From contig DGII01000082.1 of NCBI GenBank assembly GCA_002393095.1, positions 1-13,035 on the forward strand: DNA of 13,035 nucleotides, given 5' to 3'. The notes under the pieces are model-generated. The model had not been told where the DNA came from, searched no databases, and worked only from the letters and a program-made list of their open reading frames with translations. Within the stretch, counting starts at the first letter, position 1. Every line of letters begins with the position of its first letter. The position numbers and the translations under genes were made by a program. Shown here piece after piece: positions 1 to 6,958 of the stretch. Origin of the DNA: Lachnospiraceae bacterium UBA3826 (lineage in GTDB: Bacteria > Bacillota > Clostridia > Lachnospirales > Lachnospiraceae).

Positions 1-66
1 CGACAGGAATCGAACCTGCATTAAAGGCGTCGGAGGCCTTCGTTCTATCCATTAGACTACGGGCAC
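1..66 (-). tRNA. trnR: tRNA-Arg (anticodon CCG), 3' end cut by the window edge
   Basis: The reverse complement starts GTGCCCG (acceptor 5' strand). It has an anticodon stem AAGGC/GCCTT around the loop CTCCGAC, giving anticodon CCG, which reads the Arg codon CGG. The T arm is GCAGG-TTCGATT-CCTGT with a closing G-U pair. Only the first two bases of the 3' acceptor strand (CG) are inside the window, so about five paired bases and the discriminator/CCA end are missing. The D stem GTCT/GAAC contains a C-A mismatch and a U-G pair, so it is weaker than usual. It lies downstream of, and in the same direction as, the glycosyltransferase gene at 141-1691. I see no convincing promoter directly before it. 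Confidence 0.93.
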
Positions 67-67
67 T

Positions 68-113
68 TGTAACATCTAATGGTCTTAACATTAATTGTTA
101 CGAAAATGTTACA
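68..113. repeat. nested inverted repeat between a glycosyltransferase gene and tRNA-Arg
   Basis: TGTAACAT (68-75) and ATGTTACA (106-113) are perfect 8-base inverted arms. Inside them TAACA (86-90) and TGTTA (96-100) form a second, 5-base inverted pair. There are thus four related GTAACA-like half-sites in 46 bases, ending one base before the tRNA 5' end. There is no T-tract on either side, so this is not a standard terminator. The role is unknown: an operator, an RNA processing structure, or chance in AT-rich DNA. Confidence 0.4.
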
Positions 114-140
114 GCCTATCTATACTACCACATTAAGTCC

Positions 141-1691
141 TCATTGTCTAGCATATATGGTATAGCTGCCGTTTGAAGCAAGCTCAGTCATCTTGTCTTC
201 AATATAATTGAGTCTTGCCATATGATAGCTGTACATTACGGGCCAGACAGGTTCAGTATACTTATTATCCCTTAATTCCGGTCCTATCATCACGTAATTG
301 GCATCAGCAAGCTCCTCGCACTCCTCAGGTGTCACATCATGATAGAATTTAAGGACATACTTCTGATAGTCATCAGTATAATGCATCTTATCTATCTTGG
401 ATGTATCTACCTTAGCCAGTACATCCTCGATCACATTCTCCCTGTCCGCCAGAGGTGCTCTGTAGCTTTCACTGTTAATGCAATACAGCGCCACAATGAT
501 CGCTGCACACATCGTACATATCCCGAAGTTCTTCTTGAAAGCAGCCGAAGTATACTCTTCACAGAAATTATTAAGCATATGCATGACTCCGAAGGCTATC
601 GGTATGAAATAAAAGCCCAGCACCCTCTTATACGGATGAACGCTTTGGAGCATAAGCATTACCGGTACGGCAAGCAGATTGGTGACGATGAATATGCTGG
701 CCATGAACCTCTTCCTCTTATAATAAAGCTGCCTTGATGCATTGGATATATTCCATATACAGATGATAACCGCAAGTATGAATATGGATATTCCGCTGTA
801 GCTGTAGAAATTATCGAAAAGCTCCTTGAGGTACACATGCATGGTACGGACACATGTTATTCTGTTGATGCTCTGAATATAAGGAGTATCGAGCATATAT
901 CTGATACCGGTTGTAAAAGCCCCCACCGGGTCCTTAAGCACTATCACAGCCTGATTGACGCCGGCTAAAGCACTTTCCGGATTCTTGCTTATAAGATTGG
1001 CTCCAATCGCAAGCCATATGATCGAATACAGGACAAAGGTTCCGGCGGCTGCCGCCAGTGAACTGATTATCATCTTCTTTAACCTGTCATAGTATTTCTT
1101 CATAAGAAGATATAAGCCGCCCGATATGCAGCTTGGAATAACCCAGTACACGGAGCTTGGCAGAATGTAGAGTCCGTACATCATAGCGACTGCGAAGATC
1201 ACATAATTACGCCTTTTGTGAATCTCCGTACATATATTGTATGTCTCGGTGATAGTTATCAGATAACAGGTAATTGCAAGAGTGTAGCCCCTTCCCTGAA
1301 TTGAGAGCCTGAATAAAAGATGGGCACCTGCATAAAGCGCTATTACACCCGTAGCAAAAAATCTGTCCATGAATTTACGTGATAATCTGTACAAGAGGAT
1401 CAGATTGGCTATCGCAGCTATACAGGATACTCCTCTTAAGCCGATATACTGATTGCCGAACAGATCAAGGAAAGCGGACAGTACCGAATATCCCACATGG
1501 TTATTGGGCACCGGCCAATGAATAGCCGCATACAGCGGACCTCTGCTTATAAAATAGTAATATGTATACAACTCATCATACCATGGCTTATTACTGAACA
1601 TGGTATATATATATATCACAGACATGACCGTTATGAATATAACGGCCACAATATTCTTTTTAGCTGCTTTTAGTATCTTCTCTTTGTTCAT
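141..1691 (-). CDS. polytopic membrane glycosyltransferase, GT-C fold (PMT/ArnT-like)
   Basis: This 516-residue protein has many hydrophobic segments; the first is about residues 14-32. Just after the first segment comes W-Y-D39-E40, the acidic pair at the start of the first extracellular loop that is typical of GT-C enzymes of the PMT/ArnT superclass. PNNH follows at the place where relatives often have HPP, and an IQGRGYTLA segment sits where relatives have a conserved Arg-x-Tyr. A short soluble tail ends the protein. Enzymes of this class move a sugar from a polyprenyl-phosphate carrier to an acceptor on the outer face of the membrane; donor and acceptor here are unknown. The start is set by CAGGAA just before the ATG. 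It lies 8 bases after the stop of 1700-3364, so the two are surely one operon. The PNNH variant leaves catalytic activity less certain than for its neighbour. Confidence 0.82.
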   Translation of the reverse strand: MNKEKILKAAKKNIVAVIFITVMSVIYIYTMFSNKPWYDELYTYYYFISRGPLYAAIHWPVPNNHVGYSVLSAFLDLFGNQYIGLRGVSCIAAIANLILLYRLSRKFMDRFFATGVIALYAGAHLLFRLSIQGRGYTLAITCYLITITETYNICTEIHKRRNYVIFAVAMMYGLYILPSSVYWVIPSCISGGLYLLMKKYYDRLKKMIISSLAAAAGTFVLYSIIWLAIGANLISKNPESALAGVNQAVIVLKDPVGAFTTGIRYMLDTPYIQSINRITCVRTMHVYLKELFDNFYSYSGISIFILAVIICIWNISNASRQLYYKRKRFMASIFIVTNLLAVPVMLMLQSVHPYKRVLGFYFIPIAFGVMHMLNNFCEEYTSAAFKKNFGICTMCAAIIVALYCINSESYRAPLADRENVIEDVLAKVDTSKIDKMHYTDDYQKYVLKFYHDVTPEECEELADANYVMIGPELRDNKYTEPVWPVMYSYHMARLNYIEDKMTELASNGSYTIYARQ

Positions 1692-1699
1692 ATTCCTGC

Positions 1700-3364
1700 T
1701 TAATAAGCATTGTACAGTCTGTATATGTTGATCCAGTATCTCTCTACCATTATACTATCGGTAAGCTCACTGCCTATCTTAAGCTCCCTCCAATGATCGA
1801 CGATATCCTCCCTGGAATTGAAGCTCCCGAAGAAATATACCCTTTCTCCGGCATCTAACAGCTCCTTAAGCTCATCATCCGTTAGTCCGTCCGAGACATT
1901 GCCATACATCATCGGAATCAGCCTGTCAATCTCATTATCATAGAGTATCACGCGATCATTCCTCATCCTCTCTCCCATGACCGCGGTGACATGATCAAAA
2001 TTAGTTACAATCACACTTCCATTAGGAATCCTTGCAAGAGCTTCTCCGGCTATACCTGCCTGATCTGTCTTCTTCTGCTCTTCCAGACAGTAGCCCTTCA
2101 TATTGAGAGCACATACCGCAATGAATGCACATACGAGCAACATCCTGATAGCGACCCTGCGCTCTTTATTAACACCCGCTGCTATATAAAGCCACAATCC
2201 GCCTGCCGCCGGTATCATATATCTGTATACGAATATAGGCGTACCCATGGCAGATAATACGAATCCGCTTATTACTACCGTCACCAGTGGCATAAGAGTG
2301 CACAACATTATTATTATATCATAAATTCCGGCGCTCGGCATCCATGCCTCGCTTTTCAACCCGGAATTTATTGTATAACGTCGTGTTATATCATATTTAT
2401 CTCCATTTTGGCCTATAACATTATTACTTCCCTCATTGTCAAAACTGCCTTTTTTTACTCCCTTAAGGTACAGTATGGATATGTACAGGATAGCAAGAAG
2501 TATACATCCCGCGGCCGCATACCTGATAACAGGCGATATGTCGATCACGGGCAGCGTAAGGTACTTGGCGCAGCCGCATATACTCTTAAGTGTAAGCGGC
2601 TGTATCCAGTAGTTGCCGCTTATATTATCCATCTGACTCTTAAGCTTGGGCAGCCATGGAGCATACAGGATGATCGATATGACAGCACAACCCAAGACTC
2701 CCCCAAGCGCCCTTCTCCTGCTATCCCCGCCATATAAGAGGATAAGGCATACCAACGCGATATACGACCCTGCAACCGCTATGCAGGCATAGTACTGTAT
2801 ATATGCCGTGATTATCCCCACTATGACATAAAGCACCGGATAGATGACTCTCACCCTACCGTTATATATCACTTCCCCCGCTATCTTAACAGATAACATG
2901 ATCTGACACGTAACCAATAAAAGCGCAAGGGAATACATCCTTATCTCAGTATAATATGCCGTTATCTGCGGCATGGCGCTGACAAGGAGCAGGAAAAGCC
3001 CTGCAGTCAGATATCCCCGGTTTTTTCTTAGCGGGAAAACCGCCAATGCCATAAGACCGATCCACGGAAGCAGTGAAGCAATCTTAGCCGCCTGCACCGC
3101 TCCGATCCCGTCAAAAGCAGAGCATATTACAGTTACCACCGCTTTTAAATATATATAATAAAAGGGCGGATGAACATCCATGGCGGTAAGTGCAGCAAGC
3201 CCTCTTATATCCTCTTTGATAAAGCCCATGGAGAAGACCTCGTCATACCAGATATCATCTCCCCATACATATCTAAAGGATAATAAAAAACAGATGACAG
3301 CCGCAAGCATCAGCAGGCCGCCGGATAATAGGTCTATTCCGTTGTCTTTCCATTTTTTGCGCAT
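1700..3364 (-). CDS. polytopic membrane glycosyltransferase, GT-C fold (PMT/ArnT-like), predicted leaderless
   Basis: With the start used here the protein has 554 residues. Signature parts of the GT39/ArnT-like group are clear: W-Y-D41-E42 in the first outer loop, D63-V-H-P-P67 before the next membrane segment, and E140-I-R142-M-Y-S. About ten or more membrane segments follow, with a charged loop around residues 330-370 and a soluble C-terminal domain of roughly 120 residues. It probably uses a lipid-linked sugar at the outer membrane face; the acceptor is unknown. The open frame runs on to 3484, but that would put the start inside the divergent gene and across both promoters. The ATG at 3364 lies exactly six bases after a strong extended -10 and has no Shine-Dalgarno sequence, so I infer a leaderless mRNA. 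It is the first gene of a two-gene operon with 141-1691. Confidence 0.85.
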   Translation of the reverse strand: MRKKWKDNGIDLLSGGLLMLAAVICFLLSFRYVWGDDIWYDEVFSMGFIKEDIRGLAALTAMDVHPPFYYIYLKAVVTVICSAFDGIGAVQAAKIASLLPWIGLMALAVFPLRKNRGYLTAGLFLLLVSAMPQITAYYTEIRMYSLALLLVTCQIMLSVKIAGEVIYNGRVRVIYPVLYVIVGIITAYIQYYACIAVAGSYIALVCLILLYGGDSRRRALGGVLGCAVISIILYAPWLPKLKSQMDNISGNYWIQPLTLKSICGCAKYLTLPVIDISPVIRYAAAGCILLAILYISILYLKGVKKGSFDNEGSNNVIGQNGDKYDITRRYTINSGLKSEAWMPSAGIYDIIIMLCTLMPLVTVVISGFVLSAMGTPIFVYRYMIPAAGGLWLYIAAGVNKERRVAIRMLLVCAFIAVCALNMKGYCLEEQKKTDQAGIAGEALARIPNGSVIVTNFDHVTAVMGERMRNDRVILYDNEIDRLIPMMYGNVSDGLTDDELKELLDAGERVYFFGSFNSREDIVDHWRELKIGSELTDSIMVERYWINIYRLYNAY

Positions 3365-3370
3365 AGGTAC

Positions 3371-3399
3371 AGTATAACATTTGCCCACCCTTATGTAAA
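3371..3399 (-). promoter_or_regulatory. sigma-A promoter with extended -10 for the 1700-3364 operon
   Basis: Reading the minus strand, TTTACA (3399-3394; five of six matches to TTGACA), a 17-base spacer, then TATACT (3376-3371), with TG one base before it (extended -10). GTACCT and the ATG of 1700-3364 follow at once, so the usual start point, seven bases after the -10, is the A of the ATG. It shares DNA with the opposite-facing promoter at 3381-3409. Confidence 0.75.
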
Positions 3400-3409
3400 A
3401 TGCTATACT
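3381..3409 (+). promoter_or_regulatory. sigma-A promoter with extended -10 for the 3417 gene
   Basis: TTGCCC (3381-3386; four of six matches to TTGACA), a 17-base spacer, then TATACT (3404-3409), preceded by TG plus one base (extended -10). Seven bases separate the -10 from the ATG at 3417, so transcription should begin at or one base before the start codon. The spacer of each of the two divergent promoters contains the -35 of the other. Confidence 0.72.
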
Positions 3410-3416
3410 TATCTTC

Positions 3417-4670
3417 ATGAAGAAAAAAAGATACGATCTAATCAACTTAATGATCATGATAATATCCTTCCTGATAAGGATCATCTATGTACTTAACACC
3501 GATGTGGGACAGCGTCAGCACGATCTGGGCTATGCCACCTCCTTAAGCGATGAGCTTGTTAATCCCGGGCATCTCGGTTATGTGGAGTATATAGCCAAAT
3601 TCCATAAGCTTCCGGACTTTGACCCTTTCTCCATATTCTCATACTACCACCCGCCCCTTCACCATGTAATTGCCGCAATCTTCGTGGATGTGGCTCACTC
3701 ATTCGGTATAAGCGAGCCAAAGGTGTATGAATTCATCCAGCTTCCCACCTGCATCTATGGCTGTATCGGCATATATATCGTATACAGGATACTTAAGCTT
3801 ATAAGCCCCGATACGAAGCATATATGTCTTCCTCTTGCACTTGTTGCTTTCCATCCGGGTCTGATATACATGTGCGGAACGGTCAATAACGATATGTTAG
3901 CTGCAATGATGAGCTTTCTGTGTATATATGTAACACTTCTGTGGATATACAAGGGGCACTCATTTCGTCACCTTATATATATGGCTTTATGCATCGGTAT
4001 AGGGCTCATCTCTAAGATGAATGTGGCTGTACTCATATTCCCTATGGGATTGATCATGCTCCTGCATCTCATATCATCCTTTAAGGCTCACCGCATCGCA
4101 GCCTGTATTAAGGAATATGTGGTCTTCGCTCTTATAGCGCTTCCTATCGGATTGTCATGGTCAGTACGCAATATCCTAAGATTCTCGGTAGGCCCCGGCA
4201 TATCCTCGGCCACCCCTGAATCCAATCAATATCTTGGGAGCTATCCCTTAGACGAGATAATCGGTCTTCCCGTTAAGTCCTCCGTCTCCTTTCCCTTTCA
4301 TTCGGAGAATGCCGTATACTGTCACAACGCATGGTCGATCCTTTTTAAGACCTCACTTTTTGGTGAGATATTCCCTGAGAATATAGGCTACGGTGCTCTT
4401 ATGATATGTCGTTTTGCTTTTATAACAGCCGTTATTCTTGGCTTTATATGCTTTATACTCTCCATCACCCTTCCAATCATACGTATAAGAAGAGGTGACA
4501 AGGATACAGGCGTATTCCTCCTTGCAGGATACGTATCTGTCCTCATCACCTATATTCTCTTCGTGATCAAGTATCCTTATACCTGTAGCTGTGACTTCAG
4601 GTATGTACCCACATCACTTATATATGCCGCCATATCACTTCTGCCCCTTAAGCAGCCGGATCATCAGTGA
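3417..4670 (+). CDS. polytopic membrane glycosyltransferase, GT-C fold (GT39/ArnT-like), predicted leaderless
   Basis: This 417-residue integral membrane protein belongs to the same superclass as the two divergent neighbours, but to a different branch. The first outer loop carries R33-Q-H35-D36, a later G-H-L-G-Y-V-E-Y, and YYH78-P79-P80-LHH before the next membrane segment. A GTVNNDML segment and a final CSCDFRYV segment also match patterns I associate with lipid-linked-sugar glycosyltransferases of Firmicutes. There is almost no soluble tail. Sugar and acceptor are unknown. No Shine-Dalgarno sequence precedes the ATG, and the promoter at 3381-3409 puts the transcript start at the start codon. 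It is the only plus-strand gene in the window. Its last 23 bases overlap the end of the convergent gene 4648-5652, and no terminator is visible behind it. Confidence 0.83.
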   Translation: MKKKRYDLINLMIMIISFLIRIIYVLNTDVGQRQHDLGYATSLSDELVNPGHLGYVEYIAKFHKLPDFDPFSIFSYYHPPLHHVIAAIFVDVAHSFGISEPKVYEFIQLPTCIYGCIGIYIVYRILKLISPDTKHICLPLALVAFHPGLIYMCGTVNNDMLAAMMSFLCIYVTLLWIYKGHSFRHLIYMALCIGIGLISKMNVAVLIFPMGLIMLLHLISSFKAHRIAACIKEYVVFALIALPIGLSWSVRNILRFSVGPGISSATPESNQYLGSYPLDEIIGLPVKSSVSFPFHSENAVYCHNAWSILFKTSLFGEIFPENIGYGALMICRFAFITAVILGFICFILSITLPIIRIRRGDKDTGVFLLAGYVSVLITYILFVIKYPYTCSCDFRYVPTSLIYAAISLLPLKQPDHQ

Positions 4671-5652
4671 CAGCCTCACATAAGGCTTCCAGCCAATTAG
4701 TGTTCCTGTGATATCTGTAGGCATGATTCGACAGTACATTCTCAGGGTCAAGCTTGGTCTCATTGACTTCCTTCACTAACTCCGACAGCCTGTAGCCATG
4801 CTCCGTATCATCAATTACGGGCAGGATTATCAGCTCATGTATGGAGCTTGGAAGTATATAGAAGTCGCACCCCAGTGATTCTCCTATGTCATGCAGCATC
4901 CCCGGATAGGCGATGACCGAGGCTCCGTTATTCTTAGACTGGTTAGACAGCACATACATCCTGCTTCTCTCCTTCGTTCCTTCTTTTATCTCATTTAATA
5001 CAGCCTTGAAATCCTCACTGCCTTCCTCGCCGTATCTTCTGGTATATATATCCATTAGCATGGTCATCATATCCTCCAATACAGGCTGCTCCTTCTGCAT
5101 CGCATTGTTCATCGCATCCGTATACAGTCTCTTGATGTTGATCGACCACTCATCCATATGCTCCTTCCTTACAACGATAGCTCCCCTGCCTATGTTGTCA
5201 TCATCAATCTCCACATAGAAAATTATGGCCATATCAGAGAAATCCACATGCGGTATATTCTTAAGCATCTTATGATTGAGGCTCCTGCCGATAAGCCTTA
5301 TTCCAAGTCTGCTCCTTACCCACTCATAATCAAGATATTGCTCCGCCTCAAAATCCACATACTCCTTACATTCACGCCTTGTAGCAATGACCTCCGAGGC
5401 AACCTCCCCCAGACTCTTACGTCCTGCAATATAATCCGCATATGCTTCATCCAGATATATGGTAGGAGACACATTGGCCCCCCTCTTAAGTATGGACAGA
5501 CCATGCCTTACTCTGTCGTTATTCTTAGTCATTATCTTAATGCTTACGCTGTATTCATCCTTATAATACTCATTGAGCCTGTTCTTAAGCTCCTCCATGA
5601 AGCAGTCCATACTAAGGGTCATATTATTGCTTATAGTCTCATTGTTATTCAT
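4648..5652 (-). CDS. DUF5688-type protein of unknown function
   Basis: This 334-residue soluble protein has no signal peptide or membrane segment. From memory it resembles the DUF5688 family, common and often multicopy in Lachnospiraceae: an N-terminal stretch with S-V-S-I-K-I and K-N-N-D-R-V-R-H-G-L, then S-P-T-I-Y-L-D, a middle part rich in charged helices, and a C-terminal ILPSSIHELIILP segment. No function is known to me and no catalytic motif stands out. The open frame reaches 5685, but the ATG at 5652 has a textbook AAAGGAG six to seven bases upstream, so I take it as the start. It follows the efp terminator directly with no clear promoter between, so it may depend on read-through. Its 3' end overlaps 3417-4670. 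Confidence 0.72.
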   Translation of the reverse strand: MNNNETISNNMTLSMDCFMEELKNRLNEYYKDEYSVSIKIMTKNNDRVRHGLSILKRGANVSPTIYLDEAYADYIAGRKSLGEVASEVIATRRECKEYVDFEAEQYLDYEWVRSRLGIRLIGRSLNHKMLKNIPHVDFSDMAIIFYVEIDDDNIGRGAIVVRKEHMDEWSINIKRLYTDAMNNAMQKEQPVLEDMMTMLMDIYTRRYGEEGSEDFKAVLNEIKEGTKERSRMYVLSNQSKNNGASVIAYPGMLHDIGESLGCDFYILPSSIHELIILPVIDDTEHGYRLSELVKEVNETKLDPENVLSNHAYRYHRNTNWLEALCEAVTDDPAA

Positions 5653-5674
5653 TAACTTCTCCTTTCGATACAAC

Positions 5675-5703
5675 AAAAAAGGCAACGATTTGATCGTTGC
5701 CTT
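5675..5703 (-). terminator. rho-independent terminator of efp
   Basis: On the minus strand an 11-base-pair stem AAGGCAACGAT/ATCGTTGCCTT closes a CAA loop and runs straight into six T (5680-5675). It starts 22 bases after the efp stop. Only about 20 bases separate its T-tract from the start of the next gene. Confidence 0.9.
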
Positions 5704-5724
5704 AAAAGTACACTTTTTATTACA

Positions 5725-6282
5725 TTACACTCTGGAAAGATACTCTCCTGTACGGGTGTCGATCTTGATCGTCTCACCCTGATCTACGAAAAGAGGAACC
5801 TGAACCTGAGCGCCTGTCTCTACAGTAGCCGGCTTGGTGGCACCTGTTGCGGTATCACCCTTGAATCCGGGCTCTGTATCTGTGATGACCAGTTCCACGA
5901 ACAACGGAGGCTCAACGGAGAATACCTCTCCCTTGTGTGAGCAGACCTTACATACCTCGTTCTCCTTGACAAACTTAAGCGCATCGCCTACCGCATCCTG
6001 GCTTAAAGCGACCTGCTCATATGTCTCGGAATCCATGAAGTAATACAGATCTCCGTCCTTATACAGATATTGCATATCCTTTCTATCTACATGAGCCTTA
6101 GGGCACTTCTCGGTGGGTCTGAAGGTCTTCTCCACTACTCCGCCTGACTTGATGTTCTTAAGCTTGGTCCTTACGAAAGCCGCACCCTTACCGGGCTTAA
6201 CATGCTGGAACTCAATGATCTGGTAGACATTACCCTCAAGCTCAATAGTAACTCCATTTCTGAAATCACCTGCTGCTATCAT
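5725..6282 (-). CDS. efp: translation elongation factor P
   Basis: EF-P binds the ribosome between the P and E sites and helps peptide bond formation at runs of proline. The protein has 185 residues, the usual length, and begins MIAAGDFRNG followed by the KOW-like first domain. The tip loop reads K29-P-G-K32-G-A. K32 is the residue that is modified in several bacteria and matches the Bacillus position; nothing here shows which modification is used. Two OB-type domains follow, with VELVITDTEPGFKGDTA and the conserved end VPLFVDQGETIKIDTRTGEYLSRV. AGGAGG lies seven bases before the ATG. It sits downstream of yqeG in the same direction with a 55-base gap and ends with its own strong terminator. 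Confidence 0.98.
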   Translation of the reverse strand: MIAAGDFRNGVTIELEGNVYQIIEFQHVKPGKGAAFVRTKLKNIKSGGVVEKTFRPTEKCPKAHVDRKDMQYLYKDGDLYYFMDSETYEQVALSQDAVGDALKFVKENEVCKVCSHKGEVFSVEPPLFVELVITDTEPGFKGDTATGATKPATVETGAQVQVPLFVDQGETIKIDTRTGEYLSRV

Positions 6283-6319
6283 ACATATTCCTCCTAATAT
6301 TCGACAATAATTCTTTAAT

Positions 6320-6348
6320 AGTGTATACTATGTCCTGTCATTTTTCAA
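6320..6348 (-). promoter_or_regulatory. weak candidate promoter for efp
   Basis: Minus strand: TTGAAA (6348-6343), overlapping the end of yqeG, a 17-base spacer, then TACACT (6325-6320; four of six matches). A start near 6313 would give a leader of about 30 bases with the AGGAGG site. Other hexamer pairs in the same 55 bases score about as well, so the exact promoter is uncertain. Co-transcription with yqeG is the alternative. Confidence 0.3.
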
Positions 6349-6847
6349 CATATTTTTTCTTTTTCCTGTATTCCTTCAATACGAAGAACTCAAGACGCCG
6401 CTTAAGTATGATCTGTATTTCTTCGCGCGGATCGATGAATCGCACCATTAATGATCTTATACCTGCCCTCTTGGCGCCCCATACATCGGTAAAAATCTGG
6501 TCTCCGACAGATAACGTCTCATCCGGTGTGCTGCCCATCATCTCACACGCCTTAAGATAACCCGAAGGTGAAGGCTTCCCCGCCTTCCATATGGTGTATA
6601 CCTGCACATCCTTATTGAACATATCCACTCTTTCCTTCTTATTATTGGATAGAAGTGTACAGGTATAACCAATGTCTTTTAACCTTTTAAAAAGCCCGAT
6701 ACTCCTTGCATCCGCAGGCGCACCGTGAGGAACCAGGGTGTTGTCTATATCATATATGATGGCACGATAACCCTTCTTATATAATTCCTCATATGGGATC
6801 TCATATGCTGATTCATAGTATTCATCCGGATATAATCTTTCAAACAT
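6338..6847 (-). CDS. yqeG: YqeG-family HAD-superfamily (class IIIA) phosphatase, predicted leaderless
   Basis: This 169-residue cytoplasmic protein has the haloacid dehalogenase phosphatase motifs in order: motif I Y-D33-I-D35-N-T with nucleophile D33; motif II L-L-S67-N-N; motif III K91 in A-G-K-P; and motif IV V-G-D116-Q-x-x-T-D121. There is no large cap domain, as expected for class IIIA. A basic tail rich in Lys and Arg ends the protein. The physiological substrate of YqeG proteins is not settled as far as I know; relatives in other lineages include phosphatidylglycerolphosphate phosphatases. The ATG has no Shine-Dalgarno sequence. It stands exactly six bases after an extended -10, so a leaderless mRNA is inferred. 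efp follows 55 bases downstream. Confidence 0.92.
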   Translation of the reverse strand: MFERLYPDEYYESAYEIPYEELYKKGYRAIIYDIDNTLVPHGAPADARSIGLFKRLKDIGYTCTLLSNNKKERVDMFNKDVQVYTIWKAGKPSPSGYLKACEMMGSTPDETLSVGDQIFTDVWGAKRAGIRSLMVRFIDPREEIQIILKRRLEFFVLKEYRKKKKYVEK

Positions 6848-6853
6848 ATATAC

Positions 6854-6882
6854 ATAATATCAGAGAATCCGAATAAAATCAA
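6854..6882 (-). promoter_or_regulatory. sigma-A promoter with extended -10 for yqeG
   Basis: Minus strand: TTGATT (6882-6877; four of six matches), a 17-base spacer, then TATTAT (6859-6854) with TG one base before it. GTATAT and the yqeG ATG follow, so the predicted transcript starts at the A of the ATG. The -35 lies in the T-rich tail of the terminator of the gene upstream. Confidence 0.68.
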
Positions 6883-6912
6883 AATACCCACTGCCTTGGC
6901 AGTGGGTATTTT
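6874..6912 (-). terminator. rho-independent terminator of the 6959-7333 gene
   Basis: A perfect 15-base inverted repeat, AAAATACCCACTGCC and its complement (6881-6895 and 6898-6912), is separated by two bases. On the minus strand it runs into TTTTGATTTTATT. It lies 46 bases after the stop of 6959-7333. The arm ends are A/T runs, so it could also stop plus-strand transcription. Confidence 0.88.
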
Positions 6913-6958
6913 ATAAAAGTTAGGAAGGGAGAAAATGAAATGTATTATCAGTGATTAT

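Noticed and set aside
5704..5717. AAAAGT-AC-ACTTTT inverted repeat just after efp as a second terminator
   Set aside because: It is only six A/T-rich pairs, too weak by itself. The stem at 5679-5703 is the real terminator.
5158..5782. Plus-strand open frames of 165 and 69 codons across the DUF5688-type gene and efp ends
   Set aside because: They are complementary shadows of the minus-strand genes, with no promoter or ribosome site and no recognisable protein.
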